DNA from: Lentinus brumalis
Lineage: Eukaryota > Basidiomycota > Agaricomycetes > Polyporales > Polyporaceae
Reading direction: 5' to 3'
Assembly: GCA_001792895.1 (NCBI GenBank)
Contig: MARA01000066.1
Location: 62,001 to 126,000 of the forward strand
DNA: 64,000 nucleotides
Of this stretch, positions 1 to 10,592 are shown in pieces; within the stretch, counting starts at the first letter, position 1, and the number at the start of each line of letters is the position of its first letter. The translations under genes and the position numbers were made by a program. A model generated the notes under the pieces. It saw nothing but the letters and a program-made list of their open reading frames with translations. It was not told the origin of the DNA and did not search any database.

Positions 1-765
1 AGGACGACCGAGGGCGATTCGTGCGATTCGAAGTCGTCGTCCAGTTCGCGCTTGACAGTCTCGAGGAAGACGTTCGGTGCACCTTCGAGCTGGAAGGCGG
101 GCTTAGTCTTGAGAAGCGAAGGAGGCGCACTAGTGTTCACGTCAGCATGACCCCGCTCGTTCTGAGGTAGATGGCCTTACCGTGGATGGGCGAGTTAAAC
201 CGGATCGCAGCGATCGGAACATCAGATTCGAGGAAGTGACCTTGGTCAGGCATGACCGCCCACGAGAACTCGTGCTTACCTACAGTACACGTCTGTATGA
301 GCCTTCTGCCCAAGATGATCGCCCGGAAGTACATACTCTGGTCCTGTTCAGCATCGGGTGCGATTGCAGCACGGAGCAAGGAGATACGCAAGACGTTTCC
401 GCGGCACGAGAAGCCGTACTTCGACTCCGACAGGATAGCGACACCGTAGCCATACTCACTGAGGTCGGCGTGCTACATGGAGGCCAGTTACTATCGACTG
501 CAGGAGACGGTAATTGATGCACGCACCTTGTGACCGCAGACCTCGAACTTGGCCATATCCCAGGTCGGGTTCTTATGAGTCGGACGCTGGACGTGTCCGA
601 GATGCGTCTCGTACGTCGCAAAGTCGTTCTTGATGGTAAGCGGCAGCTCGAATTTGTGGAACTCGTGGCGTTCGTGCCAGTCGACCTCCGCGTCGAAGCG
701 GAAGAATGAACGCAAGTTCTTCAGCGGAGCTGCGAACCAGTCGGTGTCCGTCTGAACCCACGGTT
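1..765 (-). pseudogene. C-terminal fragment of vacuolar alpha-mannosidase (GH38, Ams1 type)
   Basis: Reading leftward from about 765, exons encode conserved C-terminal stretches of fungal class II alpha-mannosidase: DWHERHEF at about 690-670, ATYETHLGHVQRPTHKNPTW and DMAKFEVCGHK (about 620-530), then after a short intron DLSEYGYGVAILSESKYGFS (about 465-405), RISLLRAA..PDAEQDQ (about 390-345), GKHEFSWAVMP and HFLESDVPIA (about 270-195), and GAPNVFLETVKRE with an acidic run (about 85-30). The enzyme trims mannose from glycans in the vacuole. The family is usually over 1000 residues; the catalytic domain should lie at higher coordinates, but nothing resembling it follows beyond about 765, so this copy is 5'-truncated. 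The extreme C terminus lies off the left edge. A truncated host-gene fragment is the best reading; a complete gene is unlikely. Confidence 0.8.
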
Positions 766-1743
766 ATCGTGGCTAGTAACCTGGGATGGCATCCAGAGAG
801 ATCTAACGCTGATAGCAAGTGAAGGAAGAAGAGCCGACACACCGGCTCGAAGGTTACAACAATTCTCTCGATGATGCGGACAGTGTTCAACGGTACAACA
901 TTGACTGCAGTGCGGACACGCGTCCATGCATTTAATCAGAAGCCCGTCTGACCGACGTGAAGTTGCGTGAGTGGCGAGTGGCAGGGGCGAGAGTGGCGAC
1001 AGTACTCACATTGGTTTGGTAGCAACTCAGCAATTGCCACATACACTCTGACCCACTCAACGACGGGAAGGGAACAATCGCATGCGATGCTCCACTTGGG
1101 GAGAGCTATATGCGAAGGGAGTCGCAAATACAATGATGGCCTGCCTAGGGATGACAAGAACTCAGCATTAGGCTGTCTTCACGAAACGAAGGGCATACTG
1201 TTCATCAACATCACTCATTGCGGCGAAGGGTGGGGATGAGCCACTACGGGGCCGTGTGCGAGAGGGAGGAAGAGGGAAAAGAGCAGGCTCAAGGCGCTAC
1301 CGAGGCAAGAGAGATACAAAGCAAGAGCGCAAGCGGCAACAGAGAGGCGGCATATGATCGATTGATAGAAGTCGACCGTTTCGACCAACCCCTGCACCCT
1401 GGAGCTAGTCGGCCTCGGGACATGTGTGCGGCTGGTTGCGTAGTACAGCATGCCAGGCGACCTCGTTTATCGCCTTCGACTAGACGCAGGAGACACCTTG
1501 GTCTGATAGGGCACGACTTGGAGGACGGAGCTGAACGCGTCGTCAGGTGTATATGGACGTGCACATCTGAATGAATGAAGCGCACAGCGCCCAACGTCGC
1601 GTACACCCCAGCGACGCATATAACAGTATGGATCTCTAGCGAACACCGCTCAGGTGTACTCCTCCCGCTGGCGAGCGTCGGAAGCAGGATGACGCTCGTC
1701 CGAAGAGACCTGCTAGTAGCGGTGATGCACGAAGGTCGGCGGC
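766..1743. other. No supported gene
   Basis: Only overlapping open frames without family motifs. The minus-strand frame through 1289-1740 continues the last exon of the RING gene but loses coding character, so I treat it as 3' untranslated or intergenic. Confidence 0.4.
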
Positions 1744-2471
1744 CTAGCCGGCCGCTGCTTCCCCCGGACCCGCGGGTTGGCGTTGCTAACAGCCGCATGT
1801 AAGCATCTTCTAGAGCACCAGATGGTGTACAAGTTCTCACTGTAGATCCTCCTTCGTCGCGTCCGCCCTCAAGTACAGACAGCCGATGCTGCGCACGATA
1901 GAGGGCCTGTTGCTTCTTGGTCATTTGTTGACGAAGTCGTTCAGCTTTCGCAGCATCTCGGACGACATACTTGCGACGATTCGCGATGATGTCTTCCTGA
2001 TTATGAACCAGGCGAGTCATCTTGCTCAAATCCTCCTGGAGAGCCTCGCGCGCCTTCTTGGCTCGGAACTTAACGCGCGACATCTCAGCCGTCCTCCTAA
2101 TACATCATGGTGTGATGAGTTGAGATGGCCATACTGAAAGGGATGCGACATACTTGGATAGAGCAGCAACCCCATCTTCCAACGGTTCAGCGGGTTTAAG
2201 AGAGATCTCCAGGATCTCCCCATCTTCGCGCCTCAGCCGTGGAGCTGGGCGTCCGACGACAATATTACACCGAAATGGGCAGCACGGCTTTGCCATCGCG
2301 CATAGCCTTTCGAAGCAGTCATGGCAGACGACGTGATCTGCAAGGCAAGGCGATGAGAAGGATGAGAGCCGCCAAGTAAGTATACGTACTACAAGTGACG
2401 ATCCTGACTGGACGACACCCTTCAGCTTCCTGGGAGGTGGGCTGGAAACAAACGGGGCAGTTGACGTGCAT
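1744..2471 (-). CDS. RING-type zinc finger protein with C-terminal coiled coil
   Basis: Three exons can be spliced: 2471-2390, 2337-2154 and 2096 downward, with introns starting gtacgt and gtatgt and ending cag and tag; phases close. Exon 1 gives CPVC, and the first junction creates CNHVVCHDCF, followed by CCPFRC in exon 2. Together these are the C..C, C.H, C..C, C..C ligands of a C3HC4 RING, normally an E2-binding ubiquitin ligase module. Exon 3 (from SRVKFRAKKAREALQEDLSK) is rich in K, R, E and Q and should form a coiled coil. The 3' end is uncertain: a further GT..AG intron near 1850-1795 gives a stop at 1744-1746, while unspliced reading runs to 1289. A substrate cannot be named. Looks like an intact host gene. 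Confidence 0.7.
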
Positions 2472-3813
2472 CTTCAGAGGCACCGGAGAGCTGATTCGTA
2501 GGGAAGAGCCTCATCGCAGCGCTGCACATGATATGAGGTCAGTGCATAAAGGGGCATTGCGGCGGGGTATAAACCTTTCGGCCGTTTGTATTCGAATAAT
2601 CGTGCGCGGAGGTCAATACCGATGGGTGGAGCCTTGAACATGCAGCTAAGTAGTACCAGTACCTAATACTAGGATCAGTGTTTCCCGCCGTGCCTGTTTG
2701 AAAAGCTCAATCAGCGGTTGCTGCTGGGGCGCGAGAAAACAGCGGTGGGTTCGAAGAACGAGCGAGGAGGACAAGCAAGGATGGGGGACGCACTTAAGCA
2801 GGACTATATGCCAGTAGATATGACTCTCGCGCGCGATTACCCTCCGGAGTCCTGACCTCCCCGTACCGTTTGGTTTACGCGTTCGCGAGGGGTTGCCAGG
2901 AAAGGCGACCAGTGAAGTCGGCAAACCCGCGTGAAATCAGTACCATGCCCTGCGCGTTGTCTGTGCGAGTCGAACGGTGCAAAAATGAAGAGAAACGGGC
3001 GGAAAATGAGGGAGATATCGCGTTCGCGCGTCCGAGCCGTCTGGACAGATATCTCTGGACAGTGGTTGACATTGAGTCGCCGTAGGCGCCGGGAAAGAGT
3101 GCTCACGCTCTACCGGACGCTTCTTCATGGCGAGTTGCAGTCCCATTGGGCGGCAAGTCCCAGTCCGTCACGCGCTTGGAGAGGAGACAGGCTCGGAGGG
3201 AGGAGGAGAGCCACAGTCCCTCGATCGCTCCAGTTGCCAAAACAGGAGGTGAGAATGCGTGACATTGCCCGATTCGTAGGGAGTGACGCACGGGCGCTCC
3301 GGCCGCTCACGCGTCGTGAGATCGTGAGAGCGCGCTCAGCTACGCGAGGGACTGGAACTCGCGCCTGGCTATCGCCGCTGCCTGCGCGTTCTCGCGGGGT
3401 TCCCTGCCAGATTGGCGGGGGTGGAAACCGCATTCCTCCCGGACGAGTCCTAGTCCCAGCGCGCCAAGTCCCAGTCCCATTGGCGAGTCCCAGTCCCATT
3501 GCGCGCCCTCGCCCGCGCGACCTCACGGGCGCTTAATCTCGTGTCTCTCATCGGACACGATGCTCGTCCTGGGCTCCCTGTAAAAATCTCTGGAGCCGTT
3601 AGATAGCACTTATTTTCCAATGTAATTTGCAACTTTTTTGACATTTTTCTGAGCAGAACTGAGCTCAGAACCTGCGCCGCGATGCCCTGCTGCCTTGGGT
3701 GGCGCGGCGCGTCACAGCGCGTCACGGATCATCACGGGCGTCACGCTTACCTGAGCTCACGCTGGGACTGGAGACGGCGCGGGGCCGAACGTTACCTCTC
3801 CTCGATTGATTAT
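2472..3813. other. Intergenic; cluster of CCCAGTCCC-type motifs
   Basis: No coding region is convincing. From about 3140 to 3500 the motif AGTCCCAGTCCC and its reverse complement GGGACTGGA recur (3141, 3167, 3352, 3449, 3467, 3488, 3764). Such short motifs near element ends are common subterminal repeats of hAT transposons, but I found no matching terminal inverted repeats or target duplication here. Confidence 0.35.
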
Positions 3814-4356
3814 CCCCTCGCTGAGACTCAGGATTGTTCCTCCGCTGCTCGTCCGTTGAACTTGTATTGTTGCTCGTTTCTGGTTCCATGGTACTTGATT
3901 CCGGAGGAGGTATGTGTCGTACATTCGGAGAAGGCGAGGACTCAGGAGGATGTAGAGTAAGTTGACAGTCTCTGTGCTCAGGCATTGTCCGTTGGCCTCG
4001 CGCTGTCAACTGGATTCCTTCCGGTCTGCGTAGGAGGCTCTGGCTGCTATGTGGTCATCCTCTGGGAGCTCTGGCGTGTGCAACTGCGCGGGCCACACTC
4101 CGCGCACGACGTCTCTTCCTCTACCCCGCTCCCTAATCTACGACGACGATGAGTGAGTTGCACATGCATATGCACATCATGCAGGGCTGACTTTGTCTTT
4201 GCAGCCCGATCGCTCTGGTTTGCAGTGCCCGCACCCGAGCAACTATAAGGTCACCAGTCCTTTCACTTCCTCGCAGCATATACGCCCATCGACTATGATC
4301 AGATCGGTGGGATCAGGGACACTTTGTGAGTGCTTCCGGTTGAATCGCATGGCCGC
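3814..4356 (+). repeat. Dispersed repeat, copy A (inverted partner of 48609-49145)
   Basis: About 540 bp nearly identical in inverted orientation to 48609-49145, differing by scattered substitutions and a 6-base ACTCAG insertion near 3945. Similarity starts at CCCCTCGCTGAGACTCAGG and stops abruptly after CATGGCCGC. Immediately after the stop begins the fatty-acid-synthase fragment, so the boundary is also a gene-fragment junction. No long open frame explains it; the short frames in it carry no recognised domain. Confidence 0.85.
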
Positions 4357-4359
4357 TTC

Positions 4360-6896
4360 AGGGCGCTACTGGCCACTCACAAGGTCTTGTGTAGGCTCTG
4401 TGCATCGCCGCGTCCGTCACCTATGAGTCGTTCTTCGAGACCTCAAGTGGACATTCTCCTCCGGTCTTCGCGGCCAGCAGGCGTTCGCCGTCCTCGCACT
4501 CGAGCCGAGCATCGTGCAAGACTCTGTGATTGGTGGCGAGGGCAGCCCCAGCCCCATGCGGTTTCTCGCTCAAGGACCTCGAGGGACACATCGCGAAGAT
4601 CAACAAGCATCTTCCTGGCAACTCGAAGATTGGCATCTCCTTGTACAATGGCCCGAGGCATTCGTCGTCACTGGCCCCTGGCGTGCGCTTTACGGCCTCG
4701 TTACCCACCTCCGCCAAGTTCGCGCTCCGAGCGGTCTCGACCAGAGCAAGATCCCCTTCTCCCAGCGCAAGCCCGTCTTCCCAGTGCGCTTCCTCGTCGT
4801 CGGTGTCCCGTGCCACAGCAAATACCTCGAGAGCGTCACCGACGGGGTCCTCGAGGATCTGGAGAACCAGGAGCTGTGGAAGCCGGAGGATCTCGGTATA
4901 CCAGTACTGAGAACGGTACGCATAGATTCTATGATATTGTCTTCGAGGTATATGCTGACAGCATTGCTGCTAGGCTCCGACCTTCCCTCCGTCTCCACGT
5001 CCTTGACGCGCCCATTGTGCGAGCAAATCTTCACCCTCCCCATTCACTGGTCTCAGGCAATCAAGTTCCCCGAGACGGCCACCCCCTTTTCTCGTTTCTC
5101 GTTTGTTGGGCAAGCCGCCTTTCATGGTCGCTGGTACGACGCCCTCGACTGTGAAGGCAGGCTTCGTGAGCGCTGTCCTCGACGCTGGCTACCACATTGA
5201 GCTTGCTGGCGGAGGCCATTACAACGCAGCCGCGCTTCGCTCGAAGGTGGCCGAGATTCCGGGCAAGGTTCCCGCTGGTGGCGGCATCACTCTCAACGCG
5301 CTGTACATGAACCCGGGTTCCATCTCTGGCAGGAGATGCGCCGCTAGGGCCTCCTCATCGAGGGTTTCTGTGGTGCTGCCGGTATCCCGAGCACTGAGAA
5401 GGCAGCCGAGATCATCGGCGCGCTCCGTATCACTGGTATCAAGCATGTCTCCTTCAAACCCAGCTCCGTCGACGGCATCCGGCAGGTTGTCAACATTGCC
5501 GCCGCGAACCCTGACTTCCCAATCATCATGCAGTGGACCGGCGGTCGTGCGAGTGATCTCCTCTTGACGTATGGCTCGATCTGCCAGCAGTCGGACCTCA
5601 TCCTGGTCGGTGGCTCCGGCTTCGGCGGCGCTGACGACCTCTGGCCGTATTTCACTGGTGATTGGTCCGGGGAACAGTGCGGAGCTCAGCCGATGCCGTG
5701 CGACGGCTTCCTTGACATCAGTCGTGTCATGGTCGCGAAGGAGGCACACACGAGCTCGCCGGTCAAGGCCCTCATCGTCGCGGCTCCCGGTGTCGATGAC
5801 GCGCAATGGGAGGGTACATACGCGAAGGAGACTGGCGGCATCCTCAATGTCCGCTCCGATCTCGGCGAGCCCATCCATTAGATTGCGACGCGCGCCGTCA
5901 AGCTCTGAAAGGAGTTCGACGATACCGTCTTCAAGCTGCCGAAGGAGAAGCGCGCGGCGTGGCTCACGGACCATCGCGCGGGGGTCATCGCGAAGCTCAA
6001 CAAGGACTTCGCTTAGCCCTGGTTCGGCTGGAAGAAGGACGGATCCGTCGTCGAGGACATCGCGGATATGACCTACGAGGAAGTCGTCCTCCGCATGTAC
6101 GTCTTCACCAGGGGAAGAAGGTCGACACGTCCCTTCGCAGCCTCACTGGCGACTGGCTCCGTCGCCTTGAGAAGCGGTTTTCTGTCCTCAAGAATGGAGA
6201 GAAGGCCTTTCTTCTGCAGTCGGTCTCGTTGCTCGATTAGCCTATCGAGTTCAACGAGCAGTTCTTCAAGGCGTACCTCGCCGCGACGAGGATAAGGCGT
6301 ACTTCCTCGCGATCTCGCAGCGCCCTGGTCAGAAGCCTGTGCCGTTCATTCCTGTCCTCGACGCCACCTCCGAGGTCCAATTCAAGAAGGTACGTGATGC
6401 ATTGTTTGCTTCTCGACCATCAAACTGATCCAATTCATCGTAGGATTTCCTCTGGGTAGCTGAGGATATCGATGCCGTCTTCGACCAAGACCCGCGCGTC
6501 TGCATTCTTCAGGGTCCCGTTGCGGTGAAGCACTCGCACGTCAAGGATGAGCCCCTCAAGGATCTTCTCGGCATCATTACCTCACTCCTCGTCGACAAGC
6601 TCGTCGACCGTTTCTATGGCGGCGACAAGTCGTAGATCCCCACGATCGAGTACCTCAGTTTGAGCCCTCGTGCCGCTCGTCCCGCAATCGCGCCCGCCGT
6701 GTCCGGCAACACCGCGACCTACGTCCTCGGCGACTCGCTCCCAGAGACCTCCGCCTGGCTCGAGACTCTCGCTGGTCCTGAGCTCGGCTGGACTCGCGCC
6801 CTCCTCACCACTGCGACCATCGTACAGGACATTGATAACCCCCATCGTCGTCTCTTCGCTCCGTGGATATCCTGGACGATTCCCCGGTAACTTTGT
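4360..6896 (+). pseudogene. Degraded fatty acid synthase subunit beta fragment (fungal type I FAS)
   Basis: Successive frames encode conserved FAS beta segments in order: the acyltransferase nucleophile elbow GHSQG (4371-4385), SLKDLEGHIAKINKHLPGNS and RAPSGLDQSKIPFSQRKPVF (4580-4780), LGKPPFMVAGTTPSTVKAGF and AGGGHYN (5104-5225), VDGIRQVVNIAAANPDFPII (about 5470-5530), VGGSGFGGADDLWPYFTGDW (5606-5665), RVMVAKEAHTSS, and [18 protein letters not shown] (about 6500-6555). A conserved intron remains at about 6391-6444. The open frame is broken repeatedly: in-frame stops at 5879-5881 and several later sites, multiple frameshifts, and a deletion of roughly 70 codons near 5080 where the segment between FPETAT and the enoyl-reductase start is missing. 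FAS beta is about 2000 residues; only the transferase to reductase/dehydratase part is here. Clearly non-functional. Confidence 0.9.
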
Positions 6897-7449
6897 CTTC
6901 GTGCGGTATGATCTTTGGAGCTGACACAGCGCGACATCAGCATGTCTTTGTCACCGTCGGGCGCAGGTGCCATTCAGCCCTATCGCTTCGCAAGACCTGC
7001 ATGTGGTCCTGCGGCGACCGACCCAACGATACTGTAGAAGCGATACCAGCTGGGGAACATGGCATGCGTGCGCACCAAAGGAGCCAGAGGTCCCAGGGGT
7101 CGCAGGTGTGTAATCGTTGTAATAATGCCGGACACCGCAAACCGGGCGATATCACCCTCCTTCCTTCCCGCATCTCCCTTCTTACTCGTGCAACGTCGTT
7201 TATAGATACCTGGTCATACGCCGCCTATTAGCGCTCTAGCAAGATGACTGAATTCACACCTACGACAGTTTGCACGACCGCGGACGTCAACGATACTAAG
7301 ATTGAATCGAAACCACATCGACTACCCTCCCATCGCGCTTCTCTCCCTCCTCGACACGCGGCTGCTCCATTAACTGCTGCCTCTCATGCGCACGAGTAAG
7401 AGTACGCTCGTGCCCGCCCGTTCCGCCCCCTCCAAGCGCGTACCGCCTA
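6897..7449. other. No supported gene
   Basis: Nothing recognisable on either strand between the FAS fragment and the next degraded gene. Confidence 0.4.
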
Positions 7450-8323
7450 AGAGGGCTGAGCGTGCTGAAAATCTCGTACTCGGGGAGAATGAACCTGAAG
7501 ATGATGGTCCCCACGAGTCACCGCCGCGAAGAACACGCCGATGGAGGTCATTCTTGGCTTCCAACTCCAGTAAACCGCCGTGCCCGCACTATCGCTCTTG
7601 CTTACTAGCTTGCGTTCGTCAGCTACGAGAAGGCATATTGCCTCTTCCCGCAGGCGACACCCGAAGAACGCCGCACGCTCCTCTCGACTTCCTGTCGCGG
7701 CAGAGGCAAACCTTGCATGGACGGTCTGGCCAAATACCAGATGTGCAGCTTGCAAGCCCTATATGACTTCCCTCAGCACGAGATTGTGCCGGACCCCTCC
7801 ACGCCCCTCATGCCCGCGTACCGCCGCGACCGGCTCTCAGGAGCCGCTGCCTATCGCTACCCCTCGCAGCCGTCTATGTTCGACTTCACCCGCTCTTCCA
7901 CCTCCACCGTCCTGCGGAGGACTAAAATAACCTTCCGCCTCGGGTGGCGCTGGATCGACGACTCCTCGTCGTGGGTCATCCTCAGGCGTGACCCCTCTCC
8001 GGCGGCGAACTCAGCCACCCCTCCGCTCACGCACGACCCCGTGTCAGTGTGCAAGTGGGAGGTGCGCTACCATCCCGACCGCGGGCTCGTCATGCACTCC
8101 GAGGTCGCAACGGGCAAGATCCTGCGCTACCGCTAGTCAGTCACGGACGAGCAGTTGCTGGCCCACCTCGCGAAGGAGCTGAGTCCGCGGGTGCGGGTCG
8201 AGGAAGAGAAGGCGCGCTTGGAGCTGGAGGAGTGGACGTTGTGAGTCTTTCGTTCTATCTGGACTGGTTTCTTCAAAAACAACGCTGATGTATCAATATA
8301 GCGCGAGTGTGGGCCTGGCATGA
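7450..8323 (+). pseudogene. Unidentified host-type gene with two in-frame stops
   Basis: One frame is coding-like from about 7460 to 8241: it contains RRARTIALAY, then TAG at 7606-7608, then LAFVSYEKAYCLFPQATPEE, DGLAKYQMCSLQALYDFP, FRLGWRWIDDSSSWVILRRD and CKWEVRYHPDRGLVMHSEVA, then TAG at 8134-8136, then EQLLAHLAKELSPRVRVEEE. Both stops sit in the middle of otherwise continuous, well-composed protein, so they are nonsense mutations rather than ends. A 3' intron (about 8240-8301) joins a last exon ending FASVGLA and a TGA at 8321-8323. I do not recognise the family. It is the third broken gene in the first 8 kb. Confidence 0.6.
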
Positions 8324-8567
8324 GGCTGGAGGGCGCGTCTTGCGGGATGTACGCAGAGGCGAAGTTTCGTTCAGGTCAGGAGTAGCGCAAAAGCTGTATA
8401 TGTCTCTAGTTCTTCACAGTGGTCAAGCATACATGTATATATTCACAGTGGAGCCTGCGTATGTAGGCTCATGCATACATCTCCTCCCGTGTTGAGATGC
8501 TATAGGGAAGCCCAGTCAGTCTGAACAACGAATTCAAACAGACGCACTCACTGCTTGTCAGCTACTC

Positions 8568-10362
8568 TCACCACGTATTCCACGACTTCATCGAGACGGG
8601 CTTGACGAAGTCTTCGAGGTCCCAATACTTCGCGCTTCCATCCACGGCCCAAGTCCTGCGGTCGGCGAATGGTTCAAATTGGCTCTGTGGCAGAAGTATA
8701 CGAAAACCCTTCGAGTGCGCAGGCGCCCTAAACGACTCCGCCAGACGATGCGTAATACCACTGCCCGTCGGGAGGGCATCCTCCGATAGGTGTACAAGGA
8801 CTTCGCGCAGTGGATGACCAAACGCAGCCCGAATGTCGATCATATGCGAAAATTCGGAGGGCTTAAGATCCGTGTGAGCGTCCACTTCGATGTCGAAGAT
8901 GGCTGACTGCAACATGGGGCAAAGATACGCTCTCGAAAGGGCTTTACACATGGATCGTGTGGCCGATGCGGAAAGGTACATCGCCAGCTCAGTCAATGAC
9001 GGCATGTCAGACAAGAGGGCGGCGAGGAGGTCGTGATCATCTTTGATGAGGATCTGGAGACGCGTGATCTGCGCCAGAGGAAACATCTCAGGCAGTCGCC
9101 GCACCCAAGTGCACCAATCTCCGTCTTCATCATAGGAACCGAAGGAGCCTTCGAGCCATAGCCCACCGGCGGATGTTTCTCCGATCACGCGCACATGTTC
9201 CTCCTCGCTGGCTACCTCCAACCGCGTAACGAAGCCGGTCAGCCCAGGCGCATGGACGATGGCTGCATCGGCTGTCTCTGTATGGAAGTTATCCACGCGC
9301 ACGAGGGCGTCGCTGGGCAACTGCAAGAGGGAAAGGAAGTCCGCCGCGGTGTCTAGCCCCGGGGCAACAAGTTCCAGTAATCGCAGGTGTGGAAGAGGGA
9401 GAAGCGATGCCGACGAGACCTCCCCGTCGAGGCAGGTGATGGTAACGAACTCGACTTTGGGAGTTTTAGAAAGGAGGAGGAGAACAGCTTGTGTAGATGC
9501 GTCCTGGTCGAATCCGTGGAGGGCCAGGTAGAGATGTGTGAGAGACGGGAATTGGTTGGTCGGCACCCAGTCAGTGAGACCATCGAGTGCAAGCGCCTTG
9601 ATCGGAAGGACGCCACCGCCGAGCAGTCCGACCTTGAAGAGTGTAGATCGTTGGGGGTGAGAAACCCGCGCCGTGTACGATATTGTGATGCACTCTAGGA
9701 CGTCTCGAAATTGAAAGCGTAGCAAGGACCGTATGTCGTGGACCGGGGACATCACTGTTAAGTCGAGCCTGCGGATGCGAGGGCCCACTGCTGCCACCGT
9801 CTTCTGGTAGTCCTTCGCATCGCTCCGCAGAAACAGGGAGATTGGGGCACGTTGCGAGCGGAGTAGAAATGCCCTAAGCTGCGCCGAGCACTCTCCGTCA
9901 ACCCGCGCCCACAGCTCCGGACACCCGAGGGCAACCTCCCGCCACTTCCTACAGACATGAGTGAGCCACAGGAGGGGGGCGGTGTCTACGCGAGACCGTT
10001 CGCGTGAGGTGACAAGATACGAGCTGTCGCGCGGATTTGCAGACAGCACGTGTTTGAATATCTCAACGACGAGTTCATTGGCGAGACAGTTGAAAAGCGG
10101 TACGTGAGTCTTGATACGCAGCTCAGTATTGAGATCCGTAAGTATGGTTTGCAAAAGAGCAATGGTGCTAGTCAGCTGTCCGAAGGCTGTCAGTGGTCGA
10201 ATCGCGGGGAGCGCCACTGGAGACTGACATTGTCCACGCTGTTAGAAGAACGTCAGATAAAGCCGTGAGACTATAGTCGTAAAGTACTGACTCCAGTTGC
10301 CCCTTCTCGTTCGCGACCGCCGTTTTGAACTGACGCAGAACCTTGGAGAAGCTTGGCGGCAT
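8568..10362 (-). CDS. F-box protein (basidiomycete leucine-rich type)
   Basis: A long open frame to 8568 contains an N-terminal F-box-like segment, VPLFNCLANELVVEIFKHVL, followed by WLTHVCRKWREVALGCPELW, the usual basidiomycete F-box signature. It continues into a leucine-rich second half that would act as substrate-recognition region of an SCF ubiquitin ligase. I place the start at the ATG 10362-10360 (MPPSFSKVLRQFKTAVANEK), spliced through a short intron (GTACTT donor after GQLES, acceptor ..CGGACAG) into LTSTIALLQTILTDLNTELR. An unspliced start at 10217 is the alternative. About 560 residues, no internal stops: the best-preserved single gene in the left part. Confidence 0.75.
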
Positions 10363-10592
10363 GTTTGCTGCGCACAAGAACAATGCTCAGATAGTCGCAG
10401 ACGAAGCGAACCCGAACCCACTCACTAGATTCTGTGTTGCTCAAAGCAGCTTTGCTTTAAAGTGCCGTGAGTGCAGTTATGCAGTTCTGGAATATGGGTG
10501 AGGGTGAGACGGAGAGGTCCACGAAGAGGCCTAGGGGAGATAAGAGAGAGACGTCCAGTCACCAGTGGCGTTGGTCACGGCGGGGACCGATC

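Noticed and set aside
1289..1743. Continuation of the RING gene's last exon to 1289
   Set aside because: Coding character is lost after about 1850 and a GT..AG intron with an early stop is plausible; not certain.
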